Assembly (NCBI RefSeq): GCF_000159635.1
Contig: NZ_GG667196.1
Location: forward strand, 118,727 to 182,726
DNA length: 64,000 bases
Direction: 5' to 3'
Origin: Corynebacterium lipophiloflavum DSM 44291
GTDB lineage: Bacteria; Actinomycetota; Actinomycetes; Mycobacteriales; Mycobacteriaceae
Below are positions 9,775-19,040 of the stretch, piece by piece. Within the stretch, counting starts at the first letter, position 1; each line of letters begins with the position of its first letter. Under the pieces are notes generated by a model, which was not told the DNA's origin, searched no databases, and saw only the letters and a program-made list of their open reading frames with translations. A program made the translations under genes and the position numbers.

Positions 9775-12700
9775 CTAGTCGTCGAAGCTGAGCTCCTCCA
9801 CCGCCTCCGCGAGGCTCCTGCCCCGGCGCTTCGGCGCCTGGGTGTTGGCGCCCCCGATTTTCGCGCCCTTGTGGGTCACGGCCGCACCGTAATCACGCAG
9901 TGAGAACGCGGCCTTGCCGTTGAGCTTTTGCACGTTGAGTGGCTTCATCCGCCCCGCAGCAACGGCCTGCGACAGGGCTGAGACAACCAGCGGCATGGGA
10001 TCGCCCACCCCTTCGGGGAAATGCTCGAAAAAGGTGGTCATGGTCTTGCCGCCGCGGGTGATGTGCGCGGCGAGGAGGCCGTCGATAAGCACGACCATAG
10101 CTCCGGCAGAGCGCGTCGGCCCCTGGGCGGGCCACGGCAGCGCGGCACCGTAGGGGTTGGCCGGGTCGGTGGCGGCGAGGACGTACACCAGCGGCTCGCG
10201 GGTGCCCGAGGGCCACCCCACCACATCGTCGGAATCCTGGTGCCCGCGCAGGCGGTCAATCGTTGCGGGTGTGGAAAACTGCGACGCACCGAGGCCCTCG
10301 ATGAGGTAGCCGCGCATCGCCTTGCCGGACTCCTCGAAGCCAGAGAGCACCTTGTACGCCAGGGCGAAGCCGCCGAGCACGTCCTCGGCAACGACGCTGC
10401 CGCGCGTGACCACGCCGTAGCGGTCGAGCCACGCCTCGCCGAACGCAACCGAGCGGCGGGTCGCATCGGTATCCACGCCCGGTGTGGCGGCCCAGCGGCC
10501 CACCATGTCCGGCGGAGTCAGCGTGGCAAAGGAGGTGCGCCCGGTGCGCACCCGCGAACGTGACGGCCGCCGCTTGGCGCGGTGGGCAGTTGTCCCGCCG
10601 GACAGGCGCGCGCGGATCGGGGCGAAGGAATCGGGGGCGACGAAACCTGCCTCCACGAGGTCCCACATCGATTCGCGCAGCTCCTCCACGGTGGTGCCCT
10701 GCAAAAGATCCGTGAACAGGAAGCCTCCCCCGCCCCGGATCTTCTCCATTACCTGAGCCTGGGTCAACGACATCGTCGGCTCGGTTGAATCCGGCATGAG
10801 CTGGCCGGCGTAGTCGGTCGGAAGCAGCATCAGCCAGGGGTCGCGCGCACCCGCCTTGCCCGCGCCGACGATGGAGATCTCCCCGGATGCGGTCAGCTCG
10901 TCGAGCATCGCCGGGCTGTAGTCGCCCACGCGCGACGGCAGCACGTGCGACTCCCAGGCGGAGGCGGGCAGCCGCACCCCGGCGAGCTGCTCCAACACCG
11001 TGTACACCCCGTCGGCCCCACGCAGCGCCGCGACCTGGCCGGCGGGCGCGACGTGTGACCAGCTGGGCAGAAAGCGCCCAAACGCCGACTGGGACACCGG
11101 CCGCGTCTGCGCGCGCGCCGCGGCCAAAGAGCGCGAGCGGATGATGCGCAGCACCTCCGCGGCCACGTACTCCTGCTCGGTAACGCCCTGGCGGTAGCGG
11201 CCCTCGATGACCTTGCCCGAGTCCAAAAGCGGCGCCAGCGCGGAGTAGGCCGCGCCGACCGCGAGCCCGAAGGCGTCGGCAAGATCGCGCAGGACGAACG
11301 GCCCACGAGTGCGCACCCACCTGCTCACCAGCTGCGCGAGCGCGTCGTTGATGGTTGCGACCTGCGCCGCCACCCCGGGCGGAACTGGCACGCCGAGGCC
11401 GTCGCGCAACAGCGGCGCGTCGAGCGCCTGGGCGATGTGGCTGCGCCCGCCGATGCGCACCCGCATCACGCGCGCGCCCAACGCCTCCTCGAGCGAGACC
11501 AGCGGGACAGACGTGTAGGAATCGAGCTCATCGAGCGGCACCGGGCCGACGATGCGCAGGGTGTCGGCGAACTGCTCGGAGGTCAGCGCCTTGCCCACCC
11601 GGCGCAGCGAAGCGTCGACCTCGGCGATGATGTCGGCGTCGAGAAGCTCGCGCAGCTCGACGGTGCCCAGCAGCTTCGCCAGCAGTGAAGGGTCGAGCGA
11701 CAACGCGGCGGCGCGCTTCTCGGCGAGCGGGGTATCTCCCTCGTACATGAAGGCGCCGGTGTAATTGAACAACAGCGATGAGGCGAACGGGCTCGGCTGG
11801 TCGGTGGTGACCTCCGCAACGCGGATGCGCCGCGTCTGCAGGTGCTGCATCACCTCGCGCAGGGCGGGCAGATCGTAGACGTCCTGCAAGCACTCGCGCA
11901 CCGTTTCCAAGATGATGGGAAACGACGGGTAGTTGCGGGCGACGTCGAGAAGCTGCTCGGCGCGCTGGCGCTGCTGCCACAAGGGCGCGCGCTTGCCGGG
12001 GTTGCGCCGCGGCAGGAGCAGGGCGCGCGCAGCGCACTCGCGAAAGCGCGAGGCGAACAGGGCGGAGTTGCCCACCTGCGCGGTGACAATGTCGGTGATC
12101 TCGTCGGCGTCGAAGGCGAACAGAGACGAGTCCGGTTCCTTCTCGCCCTGCGGCAGGCGCAGCACGATGCCGTCGTCGCCCGCGACAGCCTGGGCGTCCA
12201 TGCCCGTTTCCTGGGAGATGCGCCAACCCGCGGCCAGCGCCCACGCGGCGTTGACCCCCTTGCCAAACGGGGTGTGCAAAACCACGCGCCAGTCGCCCAG
12301 CTCGTCGGTAAAGCGCTCGAGCACCAACGTGGTGTCGTCGGGGATGATCCCCGTGGCCTCCTCCTGCTCGTCGAGGTAGGCAATGAGATTGCGGCGCGCG
12401 AACTCATCGAGCGAGGCGTCGAGCGGGCCCGAGCGCGCTTGACGACGAAACTCCCCCAACGCCTTGCCCAGCTCGTACGGCCTGCCGAGGCTGTCACCCG
12501 TCCAGAAGGGCAGGCGCCCCGTGTGGCCGGGCGCGGGGCTGACCTGCACCTGGTCGCGGGTGATGTTCTCGATGCGCCAGCTCGAAGCCCCCAAAGTGAA
12601 CACGTCGCCGACGCGGGACTCGTAGACCATCTCCTCATCGAGCTCGCCGACGCGCCGGGGTGCGCCTTCGCTTCCGACGAGGAAGACTCCGAACATGCCG

Positions 12701-14364
12701 CGGTCCGGGATCGTGCCGGCGTTGGTCACCGCCACGCGCTGCGCCCCGGGGCGGGCTTTGAGCACCGTGCCGTCGAGGATCGCGCGGGGTTTGAGCTCCG
12801 CGAAGTCGGTCGAGGGATAGACACCGACGACGAGGTCGATCACCGCGTCGAACACGTCGCGCGACAGGTTGCGGTACGGCCAGGCGGCGCGCACGGTATC
12901 AAACCACTCGTCGACGTCTACGTCTTCCACCGCCACTGCGGCGATGGTCTGCTGCGTCAGCACGTCGAGCGGGGACAGGGGCGTGCGCAGCTCCTCGATC
13001 AGCCCGGCGCGCATGCGTGGCACCGTCACCGCCGTTTGCACGAGGTCGGAGCGGTGCTTCGGGTAGAACGCGCCGACGGAGGTTTCGCCGACGGAGTGCC
13101 CGGCCCGGCCGACGCGCTGCAGGCCGGAAGCCACCGACGGCGGCGACTCCACCTGAATCACCAGGTCAACCGCGCCCATGTCGATACCGAGCTCGAGCGA
13201 AGACGTCGAGATCACGGCCTTGAGCGTGCCCTCTTTCAGCATCGTCTCGGTGGTCAGGCGCTCCTCCTTCGACACCGAGCCGTGGTGGGCGCGCGCGATC
13301 AGCGTCTGCGCGTGGCCCGCGGTGTCGACGGATTTCATCAGCTGCGCGGGTGGGCGTCGTAAAGCGGGGCTCAAGGCGTCAGGGTCGTGCTCGGCCGCCC
13401 ACAGCTCGTTGAGCTGGCTGGTCAGGCGCTCGGCGGTGCGCCGCGAGTTGACGAAGACGATCGTCGAGCGGTGCGCCATCACCTTGTCGTACACCGCGCG
13501 CTCTATGTGGGGCCAGATGCTTTTCGACGCCCCCACCGGCGCCGGGTCCAGCAAGTCATCCACCACGGCCTCGCCGATCGTCGACGCCTCCTCCGGCACG
13601 GGCAGATCACTCAAGTCCTCGACGGGAACGTGCACGCCAAGCGACCACTTCTTCTCCGCCGGCGGGTTGACAATCGTGGTCTTCGGGCCGAGGAAGTTCG
13701 CCACCTCCTCCAACGGGCGCACCGTGGCGGACAGCCCGATGCGCTGGAACGGTCCCGTGATGCGGCGTAAACGCTCGAGCGAGAGCGCCAGATGCACGCC
13801 GCGTTTCGTTCCCGCCAGCGCGTGGATCTCGTCGACAATGACCGTGTCGACCGATGTGAGGATCCCGGCGGCCTTCGACGTGAGCATGAGGTAGAGCGAC
13901 TCGGGCGTGGTGATCAGGATGTCCGGCGGCTTGCGCACCTGCCGGTTGCGCTCCGCCTGCGGGGTATCACCCGAGCGCACGCCCACCGAAATGTCCGGGG
14001 TGTCCAGGCCCATGCGCTGCGCCACGCGCGCAATGCCGCCGAGAGGGGCGCGCAGGTTGTTCTCCACGTCCACGCCCAGGGCCTTGAGCGGGGAGATGTA
14101 GAGCACCTTCACCCCGCCGTGGGTGGAGCGGGCCGAACCGTCGATCGGCAGCGCCTGCTGGCCCGCGCGCTCCACCAGCGAGTTGAGCGACCACAAAAAC
14201 GCGGCGAGCGTCTTGCCGGAGCCGGTGGGTGCGACAACCAGCGCGTTCTCACCCGCGGAGATGGCGCGCCACGCCCCCTCCTGGACCGCGGTCGGGGCTG
14301 CAAACACCTCGGAAAACCACGTTGCCACCTGGGGGTGGAAACGGTCCAAAACGCTTGCAGTCAT
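9775..14364 (-). CDS. lhr: Lhr-type large ATP-dependent helicase
   Basis: A 1529-residue superfamily 2 3'-5' helicase linked to DNA repair. The N-terminal core has APTGSGKT (residues 45-52), VDEIHAL (about 170), the SAT motif (about 215), a motif IV/V region with STSSLELGIDMG (about 395) and motif VI QRVGRAGHS (about 425). The long C-terminal part (from about 880) fits the winged-helix/Lhr-CTD module that separates full Lhr from Lhr-Core proteins. The length is close to mycobacterial Lhr. An ATG at 14373 is in frame, but MTASVLDRF at 14364 fits the family start. It is divergent from cysQ and lies near nei2. Confidence 0.95.
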   Translation of the reverse strand: MTASVLDRFHPQVATWFSEVFAAPTAVQEGAWRAISAGENALVVAPTGSGKTLAAFLWSLNSLVERAGQQALPIDGSARSTHGGVKVLYISPLKALGVDVENNLRAPLGGIARVAQRMGLDTPDISVGVRSGDTPQAERNRQVRKPPDILITTPESLYLMLTSKAAGILTSVDTVIVDEIHALAGTKRGVHLALSLERLRRITGPFQRIGLSATVRPLEEVANFLGPKTTIVNPPAEKKWSLGVHVPVEDLSDLPVPEEASTIGEAVVDDLLDPAPVGASKSIWPHIERAVYDKVMAHRSTIVFVNSRRTAERLTSQLNELWAAEHDPDALSPALRRPPAQLMKSVDTAGHAQTLIARAHHGSVSKEERLTTETMLKEGTLKAVISTSSLELGIDMGAVDLVIQVESPPSVASGLQRVGRAGHSVGETSVGAFYPKHRSDLVQTAVTVPRMRAGLIEELRTPLSPLDVLTQQTIAAVAVEDVDVDEWFDTVRAAWPYRNLSRDVFDAVIDLVVGVYPSTDFAELKPRAILDGTVLKARPGAQRVAVTNAGTIPDRGMFGVFLVGSEGAPRRVGELDEEMVYESRVGDVFTLGASSWRIENITRDQVQVSPAPGHTGRLPFWTGDSLGRPYELGKALGEFRRQARSGPLDASLDEFARRNLIAYLDEQEEATGIIPDDTTLVLERFTDELGDWRVVLHTPFGKGVNAAWALAAGWRISQETGMDAQAVAGDDGIVLRLPQGEKEPDSSLFAFDADEITDIVTAQVGNSALFASRFRECAARALLLPRRNPGKRAPLWQQRQRAEQLLDVARNYPSFPIILETVRECLQDVYDLPALREVMQHLQTRRIRVAEVTTDQPSPFASSLLFNYTGAFMYEGDTPLAEKRAAALSLDPSLLAKLLGTVELRELLDADIIAEVDASLRRVGKALTSEQFADTLRIVGPVPLDELDSYTSVPLVSLEEALGARVMRVRIGGRSHIAQALDAPLLRDGLGVPVPPGVAAQVATINDALAQLVSRWVRTRGPFVLRDLADAFGLAVGAAYSALAPLLDSGKVIEGRYRQGVTEQEYVAAEVLRIIRSRSLAAARAQTRPVSQSAFGRFLPSWSHVAPAGQVAALRGADGVYTVLEQLAGVRLPASAWESHVLPSRVGDYSPAMLDELTASGEISIVGAGKAGARDPWLMLLPTDYAGQLMPDSTEPTMSLTQAQVMEKIRGGGGFLFTDLLQGTTVEELRESMWDLVEAGFVAPDSFAPIRARLSGGTTAHRAKRRPSRSRVRTGRTSFATLTPPDMVGRWAATPGVDTDATRRSVAFGEAWLDRYGVVTRGSVVAEDVLGGFALAYKVLSGFEESGKAMRGYLIEGLGASQFSTPATIDRLRGHQDSDDVVGWPSGTREPLVYVLAATDPANPYGAALPWPAQGPTRSAGAMVVLIDGLLAAHITRGGKTMTTFFEHFPEGVGDPMPLVVSALSQAVAAGRMKPLNVQKLNGKAAFSLRDYGAAVTHKGAKIGGANTQAPKRRGRSLAEAVEELSFDD

Positions 14365-14396
14365 GCGCAACACTTTAACCGGGTAATGTTTGGGCC

Positions 14397-15182
14397 ATGA
14401 CTGTACCGGACTCCCAGCACTCCGACTCGCGTCTGACCAACCTCATCGCCCAGGGTACGGGCGAGATCCTCAAGGGGATCCGCGGCGTCGGGCTGCTCCG
14501 CGGCCGCGAACTCGGCGAGGCGGGCGACGACCTCGCCCAAAACTGGATCGCCCGCGTGCTCGCCCAGCACCGGCCTGACGACGGCTTCCTCTCCGAGGAG
14601 GCCGCCGACAACTCGGAGCGCCTGGACAAGGAGCGCGTCTGGATTGTCGACCCACTCGACGGCACCAAGGAGTTCGCCACCGGCCGCCAGGACTGGGCCG
14701 TCCACGTCGCGCTGGTGGAAAACGGCGTTCCCACCCACGCCGCGGTCGGCCTGCCCGACCTGGGCGTGGTGTTCAAGTCCTCCGATGTGCGCCACGTTTC
14801 CGGGCCCCTGTCGCGCCGCATCGCGCTGTCGCGCAACCGCCCGCCGGAGGTGGCGCAGTTTGTCGCGGACAAGCTCGACTTCGAAGCCGTCGGGGTGGGT
14901 TCCGCCGGGGCGAAGGCGATGCACGTGCTGCTCGGCGACTACGACGCCTACATCCACGCCGGTGGCCAGTACGAATGGGACCAGGCCGCACCCGTCGGGG
15001 TGTCGATTGCCGCGGGGCTGCACGCCTCGCGTCTCGACGGCTCCGAGATGCGCTACAACAACGCCGACACCTACATCCCCGACCTGCTGATCTGCCGACC
15101 CGAACTGGCCGAGGACATCCTGGCGGCCTGCGCCGAATACCTCGAGCAGCACGGCTCCTTCGACGGCCTTGCTGGCAAGTAA
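14397..15182 (+). CDS. cysQ: CysQ-like 3'(2'),5'-bisphosphate nucleotidase (inositol monophosphatase fold)
   Basis: Predicted Mg-dependent phosphatase that removes the 3'-phosphate from PAP/PAPS, keeping sulfate assimilation running; inositol phosphate may be a secondary substrate. The metal motif DPLDGTKEF lies near residues 84-92, SEEA (the metal-binding Glu) near 57, and the second metal site in [11 protein letters not shown] near 190. The start is just 32 nt from the divergent lhr start. The gene is followed at 23 nt by thyA. The exact substrate cannot be read from sequence. Confidence 0.85.
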   Translation: MTVPDSQHSDSRLTNLIAQGTGEILKGIRGVGLLRGRELGEAGDDLAQNWIARVLAQHRPDDGFLSEEAADNSERLDKERVWIVDPLDGTKEFATGRQDWAVHVALVENGVPTHAAVGLPDLGVVFKSSDVRHVSGPLSRRIALSRNRPPEVAQFVADKLDFEAVGVGSAGAKAMHVLLGDYDAYIHAGGQYEWDQAAPVGVSIAAGLHASRLDGSEMRYNNADTYIPDLLICRPELAEDILAACAEYLEQHGSFDGLAGK

Positions 15183-15205
15183 CGAAGGCGTTAAGGTCAC
15201 TGCAC

Positions 15206-16006
15206 ATGACTGTGCCCGCCCCGTACGAAGATCTGCTGCGCGACATCCTGGAAAACGGCTCGCCCAAGGGCGACCGCACGGGCACCGGGACGCTCAGCGT
15301 TTTCGGCCGCCAGCTGCGCTACGACCTTTCACAATCGTTTCCCCTGCTGACCACCAAGAAGGTCTACTTCAAGGGTGTCGTCGGCGAGCTTCTGTGGTTC
15401 CTGCGCGGTGAGTCGAACGTGCGCTGGCTGCAGGACAACAACATCCGCATTTGGAACGAGTGGGCGGATGAGGACGGTGAGCTCGGCCCCGTCTACGGCG
15501 TGCAGTGGCGCTCGTGGCCCACCCCGGACGGGCGCCACATCGACCAAATCTCCGAGTCGCTGCGCCTGCTGCGCGAGGACCCGGAGTCGCGCCGCAACCT
15601 GGTCTCCGCGTGGAACGTCTCCGAGCTGGACAAAATGGCGCTGATGCCGTGCCACCTGCTGTTTCAGCTCTACGTGGCGGACGGTCGGTTGAGCATGCAG
15701 GTCTACCAGCGCTCCGCCGACATGTTCTTGGGCGTGCCGTTCAACATTGCCTCGTACTCGCTGTTGACTCTCATGTTCGCGCAGCAGGCCGGCCTGACAG
15801 TGGGCGAGCTGATCTGGACCGGCGGCGACTGCCACATCTACAACAACCACATCGAGCAGGTCAAAGAGCAGCTCTCCCGCGAGCCGCGGCCCTACCCGCA
15901 GCTCGAGCTGCGCAAAGCTCCGAGCCTGTTCGAGTACTCCTTTGACGACATCAAAGTTGTCGGATACGACCCCCACCCGACCATCACCGCGGAGGTGGCG
16001 GTCTAG
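15206..16006 (+). CDS. thyA: Thymidylate synthase ThyA
   Basis: Makes dTMP from dUMP using methylene-tetrahydrofolate, producing dihydrofolate. The catalytic Cys lies in [12 protein letters not shown] (near residue 148) and the dUMP/folate-binding signature [17 protein letters not shown] follows. The length of 266 aa is the standard short bacterial form. The frame is open further upstream, but the ATG at 15206 begins [11 protein letters not shown], the usual start. The stop TAG overlaps the GTG start of folA, so production of dihydrofolate and its recycling are coupled. Confidence 0.97.
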   Translation: MTVPAPYEDLLRDILENGSPKGDRTGTGTLSVFGRQLRYDLSQSFPLLTTKKVYFKGVVGELLWFLRGESNVRWLQDNNIRIWNEWADEDGELGPVYGVQWRSWPTPDGRHIDQISESLRLLREDPESRRNLVSAWNVSELDKMALMPCHLLFQLYVADGRLSMQVYQRSADMFLGVPFNIASYSLLTLMFAQQAGLTVGELIWTGGDCHIYNNHIEQVKEQLSREPRPYPQLELRKAPSLFEYSFDDIKVVGYDPHPTITAEVAV

Positions 16007-16485
16007 TGCTCGGCGCGATTTGGGCGCAATGCCTCGACGGGGTGATCGGTGACGGCGCCGGCATGCCCTGGCACCTGCCCGAGGACTTAAAGCACTTCAA
16101 GGCGGTGACGATGGGCCACCCCATCATCATGGGCCGCCGCACCTGGGAGGCGCTGCCGAAGCGACCACTGCCGGGGCGCCCCAACCACGTGGTGTCCTCG
16201 CGCGAGGCCGGCACCTGGTCCAACGGCGCGTTCGTCTCCCGTGACCTTCCCGACATTGAAACCGACGCCTGGATCATCGGCGGCGCGCAGCTCTACGAGG
16301 CCACCATCGACGAGGTCGACGTCATCGAACGCACGCTTATCGACGCCCACCTCGCCGCCGCAATCGGCCGCAACGCCGTCTTCGCTCCCCGCCTGACCGA
16401 GGACTTCAAGATGTCGTCGGACACCGACTGGCTCACCTCATCTACCGGGCTGCGCTACCGCTTCCAGCGCTTTGAAAGGATCTGA
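16006..16485 (+). CDS. folA: Dihydrofolate reductase
   Basis: Regenerates tetrahydrofolate from the dihydrofolate made by ThyA. It is 159 residues long. GDGAGMPWHLPEDLKHFK holds the Trp and the acidic active-site residue, GRRTW is the NADPH-binding motif, and IIGGAQLY the second cofactor loop. It starts with GTG overlapping the thyA stop codon by one base. It forms an operon with thyA and the mycoredoxin gene downstream. Confidence 0.96.
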   Translation: MLGAIWAQCLDGVIGDGAGMPWHLPEDLKHFKAVTMGHPIIMGRRTWEALPKRPLPGRPNHVVSSREAGTWSNGAFVSRDLPDIETDAWIIGGAQLYEATIDEVDVIERTLIDAHLAAAIGRNAVFAPRLTEDFKMSSDTDWLTSSTGLRYRFQRFERI

Positions 16486-16486
16486 C

Positions 16487-16741
16487 ATGACCTCCCCCGT
16501 AACCGTCTACGCCACCAGCTGGTGCCCCTACTGCCGCGTCCTGCTCGCCGGGCTCAAGCGCACCGATGTCGACTACGACGTCGTCGACGTCGACGACCCG
16601 AAGAACGCCGAGTTCTCGGACTGGGTCGCCTCCGTCAACAACGGCAACAGGATCGTGCCCACGGTGCGCTTTTCTGACGGCACGCACATGACCAACCCTG
16701 GCGTTGGGGCTGTCGTCGAGAAGTACAATGCCATGCGCTAA
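16487..16741 (+). CDS. mrx1: Mycoredoxin-type glutaredoxin (CPYC)
   Basis: An 84-residue thioredoxin-fold reductase. CPYC at residues 13-16 is the redox centre, VPTV provides the cis-Pro loop near 60, and a TNPGVGAV segment follows. In mycothiol-using actinobacteria such proteins reduce mixed disulfides between proteins and mycothiol. The ATG at 16487 is preceded by AAAGGA and lies 1 nt after the folA stop. An upstream in-frame ATG at 16472 would overlap folA and is less likely. Confidence 0.88.
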   Translation: MTSPVTVYATSWCPYCRVLLAGLKRTDVDYDVVDVDDPKNAEFSDWVASVNNGNRIVPTVRFSDGTHMTNPGVGAVVEKYNAMR

Positions 16742-16756
16742 CCTTTCTTAGGCATT

Positions 16757-16829
16757 GCCCTAGTAGCTCAGTGGATAGAGCACGGCTCTCCTAAAGCCGG
16801 TGTCGGAGGTTCGATTCCTCTCTGGGGCG
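16757..16829 (+). tRNA. tRNA-Arg (anticodon CCU)
   Basis: A complete cloverleaf can be drawn. The acceptor stem GCCCTAG pairs with CTGGGGC with one G-U pair. The D-arm is GCTC...GAGC, the anticodon stem CGGCT/AGCCG encloses CTCCTAA (anticodon CCT), and the T-arm GGAGG/CCTCT (one mismatch) encloses TTCGATT. The discriminator base is G and CCA is not encoded. It marks the left edge of the accessory region; tRNA 3' ends are common integration sites. Confidence 0.93.
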
Positions 16830-16947
16830 CTTTCCCCATCGGGGGTTTCGGTTAACTTTTCCGTTCAATTCAGGAAACTCCTTCCAGGTTAACCCGGGTT
16901 TTCAAAATTCGGTAACTTTTGGAGAGACTATCCCCGACAACGCGAAC

Positions 16948-16993
16948 ACCGGCCGGTTTTTCAGCCTCAATAGGCTTTGCCGGCCGGTTTTTT
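16948..16993 (+). terminator. Strong nested-hairpin terminator after tRNA-Arg
   Basis: ACCGGCCGG pairs perfectly with CCGGCCGGT (9 bp). Inside it a second stem AGCCT/AGGCT closes a CAAT loop. TTTTTT follows. The outer arms are themselves palindromic, so the same 13-base sequence appears twice as a direct repeat. The rest of 16830-17081 shows three GGTTAAC/GGTAAC-like words and a GGCCAC...GTGGCC hairpin just after the transposase-like gene, but no gene. Confidence 0.8.
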
Positions 16994-17081
16994 GCGCTAA
17001 AACAGGCTCTTCTCCACGACCTGTAGGCCACTCGGCATGAAGTCCTTGAAACTCAAGATTCAGCCGGTGGCCTGTGGAGGC

Positions 17082-18938
17082 TTATGCCGCCTTCGGCGGT
17101 GCGTTGTCGCCCAACTTCCATTGCTCAATGTCGTCCGAGCTGGGCTTGCGGCCGCCCCGCGGCGGTGGCGGAGTCGGCTTCTGACCCGTGTGCGGGCGAG
17201 ACCAGGCAGCAGCGTCGAGCATGGCGAGGTTCACCCCCACCGCGGCCATGGCCATGCACAGCATTTGCGCTGCCCAGCCACGCATAAGACGGGTCGTCAC
17301 GTCGCCGGCACCCTGGTAGGAACCGTTCTTGAGCATTGCATTGCGTGACTCAATGGTGTTGCGGCGGCCGTACTCCTTGCGCCACTCCGCAGTCATAAAG
17401 GCAGGACCGTGCTGGAGGAACTTCGCGCCGTCCTCGGCGGTGTTCTTCAGCGTCACGGTGCGCTGCTGGCAGACCTTCGGGCAGGAAGCCTTGGAGGGCA
17501 CCTCGGCAGCAGTCAGCTCGTCCTTCTGGAACCCTGCCTTCTTCTTGCCTTCCTCGGCAGGCGGAACCAGCGGACAGGTAATTTCTGCACCCTCCGCACG
17601 CGCCGGACAACCCAGTCGCACGTCGCCCTTCTTGTTCGGCTTCGTACCGTAGCGAGCGAGCGCGAGGCGCTTGCGAGCCTGAAGCAGGTTCGAGAACTGC
17701 TGGTCGGTCAGTTGCCCCTTTTCCCACGCGGTGTAGGGGTCGAGCAGGCGCGGCATGTTGAGAATTGCAGGACAGTACGCAGTACCGTCCACAATGGGAG
17801 CGCCAGACGTCGTAATGGTCTGGACACCACGGGTGTCCCGGCGCATGTCAGCGACAAACCCGTAGCCGAGTTTGCGCATAGGCATTTGGAACTTCACCGG
17901 GTTCTGACCCGGCGAGTAGAGCCGGTCGGCAATGAAGTGCCGGCGCGGGAGTTCCGGGCGGTCGGTGAGGTTCTTTAGCGACTCGAAGACGCGCTTTGAG
18001 GGTGCCACAGCAGGCACCCCGCCAGTGACCCCGAGAATGAGCCCCGGAGCGCCACCCGGCTCGGCAAAACCCTCACCGCACATGGCGACAACAGTGGCTT
18101 CCAACCCCCAGGTGTGCGTTGCCGTCTTCTTGGTGTTCTCGCCGTCGTGGTCGCCTTCCTTGGCGTGCCAGCCGAGTGTCGGGGTCGAAGCCACAAGGCG
18201 GTGCTTGTTGGCCTTGCCAGAGAGCATGTCCTTCTTGTTCGGGTTGCCGTTTTTCGACACCGGAATAATGGTGCCGTCGACGGCAATGTCGCCGTTCCAC
18301 TTGGCGAAGGTGTCTGGGTCCATAAGCTCCACGCTCGCCCACACCAGGCGGTTGACGAGTTCGACGCCGCGGGCTTTGCGCTCCTCAACTCGGGCTAAGA
18401 CTTCCTTCTTGCCCTTCTTCTCGTCAAAGTAAGCAATGAACGGCACCCACTCCTCGACGGTGTAGCGACGCTTTTTGCCCACTTCCGGGAAGGGCTCAAT
18501 GGTCGCGCGAACGCGGTCGAGGCAGGCTGCAATGCGCTTGTACCACGTCATGTAGGTGTCGAAGTGCGCCTTCGGGTCGGCTTCGTCCCAGTCGAATGGG
18601 GTGAGCTCCAGAAGTTCCCAGCCCTTGCCCTCCAAACCGAAGGCGACGGCCTTTGCCATGTGGGCAATGAGCTGCGGCGACTGTGTGACTGCCTGGTAGG
18701 TCCACAGTGTTAGCGCCGCGCGAGTGTCCACCTCGGGCGGGCGGCCGCCCTTGTCGGTTTTCAGCCCGTCAGCGACACGCCAGGAGTCCACGAGACCAAC
18801 CGCGCCGGAGGCGTCAACAATGCGCTGGGCCAACTGTATGTTCGCAAACGACACGCGGCGCTCCTCCACCAGGCGAATGTTGTGGCGGTGGCCCTTCTTC
18901 GCGGGTGCGAACTTGCGTGTGCGAAGTCCCTTCGACAT
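17082..18938 (-). CDS. DDE transposase-like protein
   Basis: A 618-residue protein that I read as a DDE (RNase H-like) transposase. Candidate acidic residues in order are Asp in DIAVDGTIIPV (near 217), Asp in HFIADRLYSPG (near 335) and Glu in RRNTIESRNAM (near 550). A cluster of Cys residues between the second and third (CPAR, CPLV, CPKVC) could bind zinc, as in IS1182-like transposases. The AAGGAGGTGA ribosome site lies 6-8 nt before the ATG at 18938; a GTG at 18947 is less likely. I see no inverted terminal repeats bounding the gene, so it may act with the two recombinase genes behind it rather than as a simple insertion sequence. Confidence 0.6.
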   Translation of the reverse strand: MSKGLRTRKFAPAKKGHRHNIRLVEERRVSFANIQLAQRIVDASGAVGLVDSWRVADGLKTDKGGRPPEVDTRAALTLWTYQAVTQSPQLIAHMAKAVAFGLEGKGWELLELTPFDWDEADPKAHFDTYMTWYKRIAACLDRVRATIEPFPEVGKKRRYTVEEWVPFIAYFDEKKGKKEVLARVEERKARGVELVNRLVWASVELMDPDTFAKWNGDIAVDGTIIPVSKNGNPNKKDMLSGKANKHRLVASTPTLGWHAKEGDHDGENTKKTATHTWGLEATVVAMCGEGFAEPGGAPGLILGVTGGVPAVAPSKRVFESLKNLTDRPELPRRHFIADRLYSPGQNPVKFQMPMRKLGYGFVADMRRDTRGVQTITTSGAPIVDGTAYCPAILNMPRLLDPYTAWEKGQLTDQQFSNLLQARKRLALARYGTKPNKKGDVRLGCPARAEGAEITCPLVPPAEEGKKKAGFQKDELTAAEVPSKASCPKVCQQRTVTLKNTAEDGAKFLQHGPAFMTAEWRKEYGRRNTIESRNAMLKNGSYQGAGDVTTRLMRGWAAQMLCMAMAAVGVNLAMLDAAAWSRPHTGQKPTPPPPRGGRKPSSDDIEQWKLGDNAPPKAA

Positions 18939-18992
18939 TGTTGTCACCTCCTTTTCAAGCGGAAAGTTTTTGGCAATAGAAGACTCACCCTG

Positions 18993-19002
18993 GGTCGCGA
19001 CC
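18993..19002. repeat. Short palindrome between transposase-like and recombinase genes
   Basis: GGTCGCGACC is a perfect 10-bp palindrome within a longer imperfect dyad (CACC...GGTG arms), in the 102-nt gap between the recombinase stop and the transposase-like start. It could be an operator, a weak terminator or part of a recombination site; the sequence does not decide. Confidence 0.35.
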
Positions 19003-19040
19003 AGGTGTTTTATGGGTCTAGAAGTTTGTGTGAAAAGCGC

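Noticed and set aside
11842..13362. 506-residue plus-strand frame inside lhr
   Set aside because: Antisense to the helicase core, with Arg/His/Asp-rich composition and no recognisable motif.
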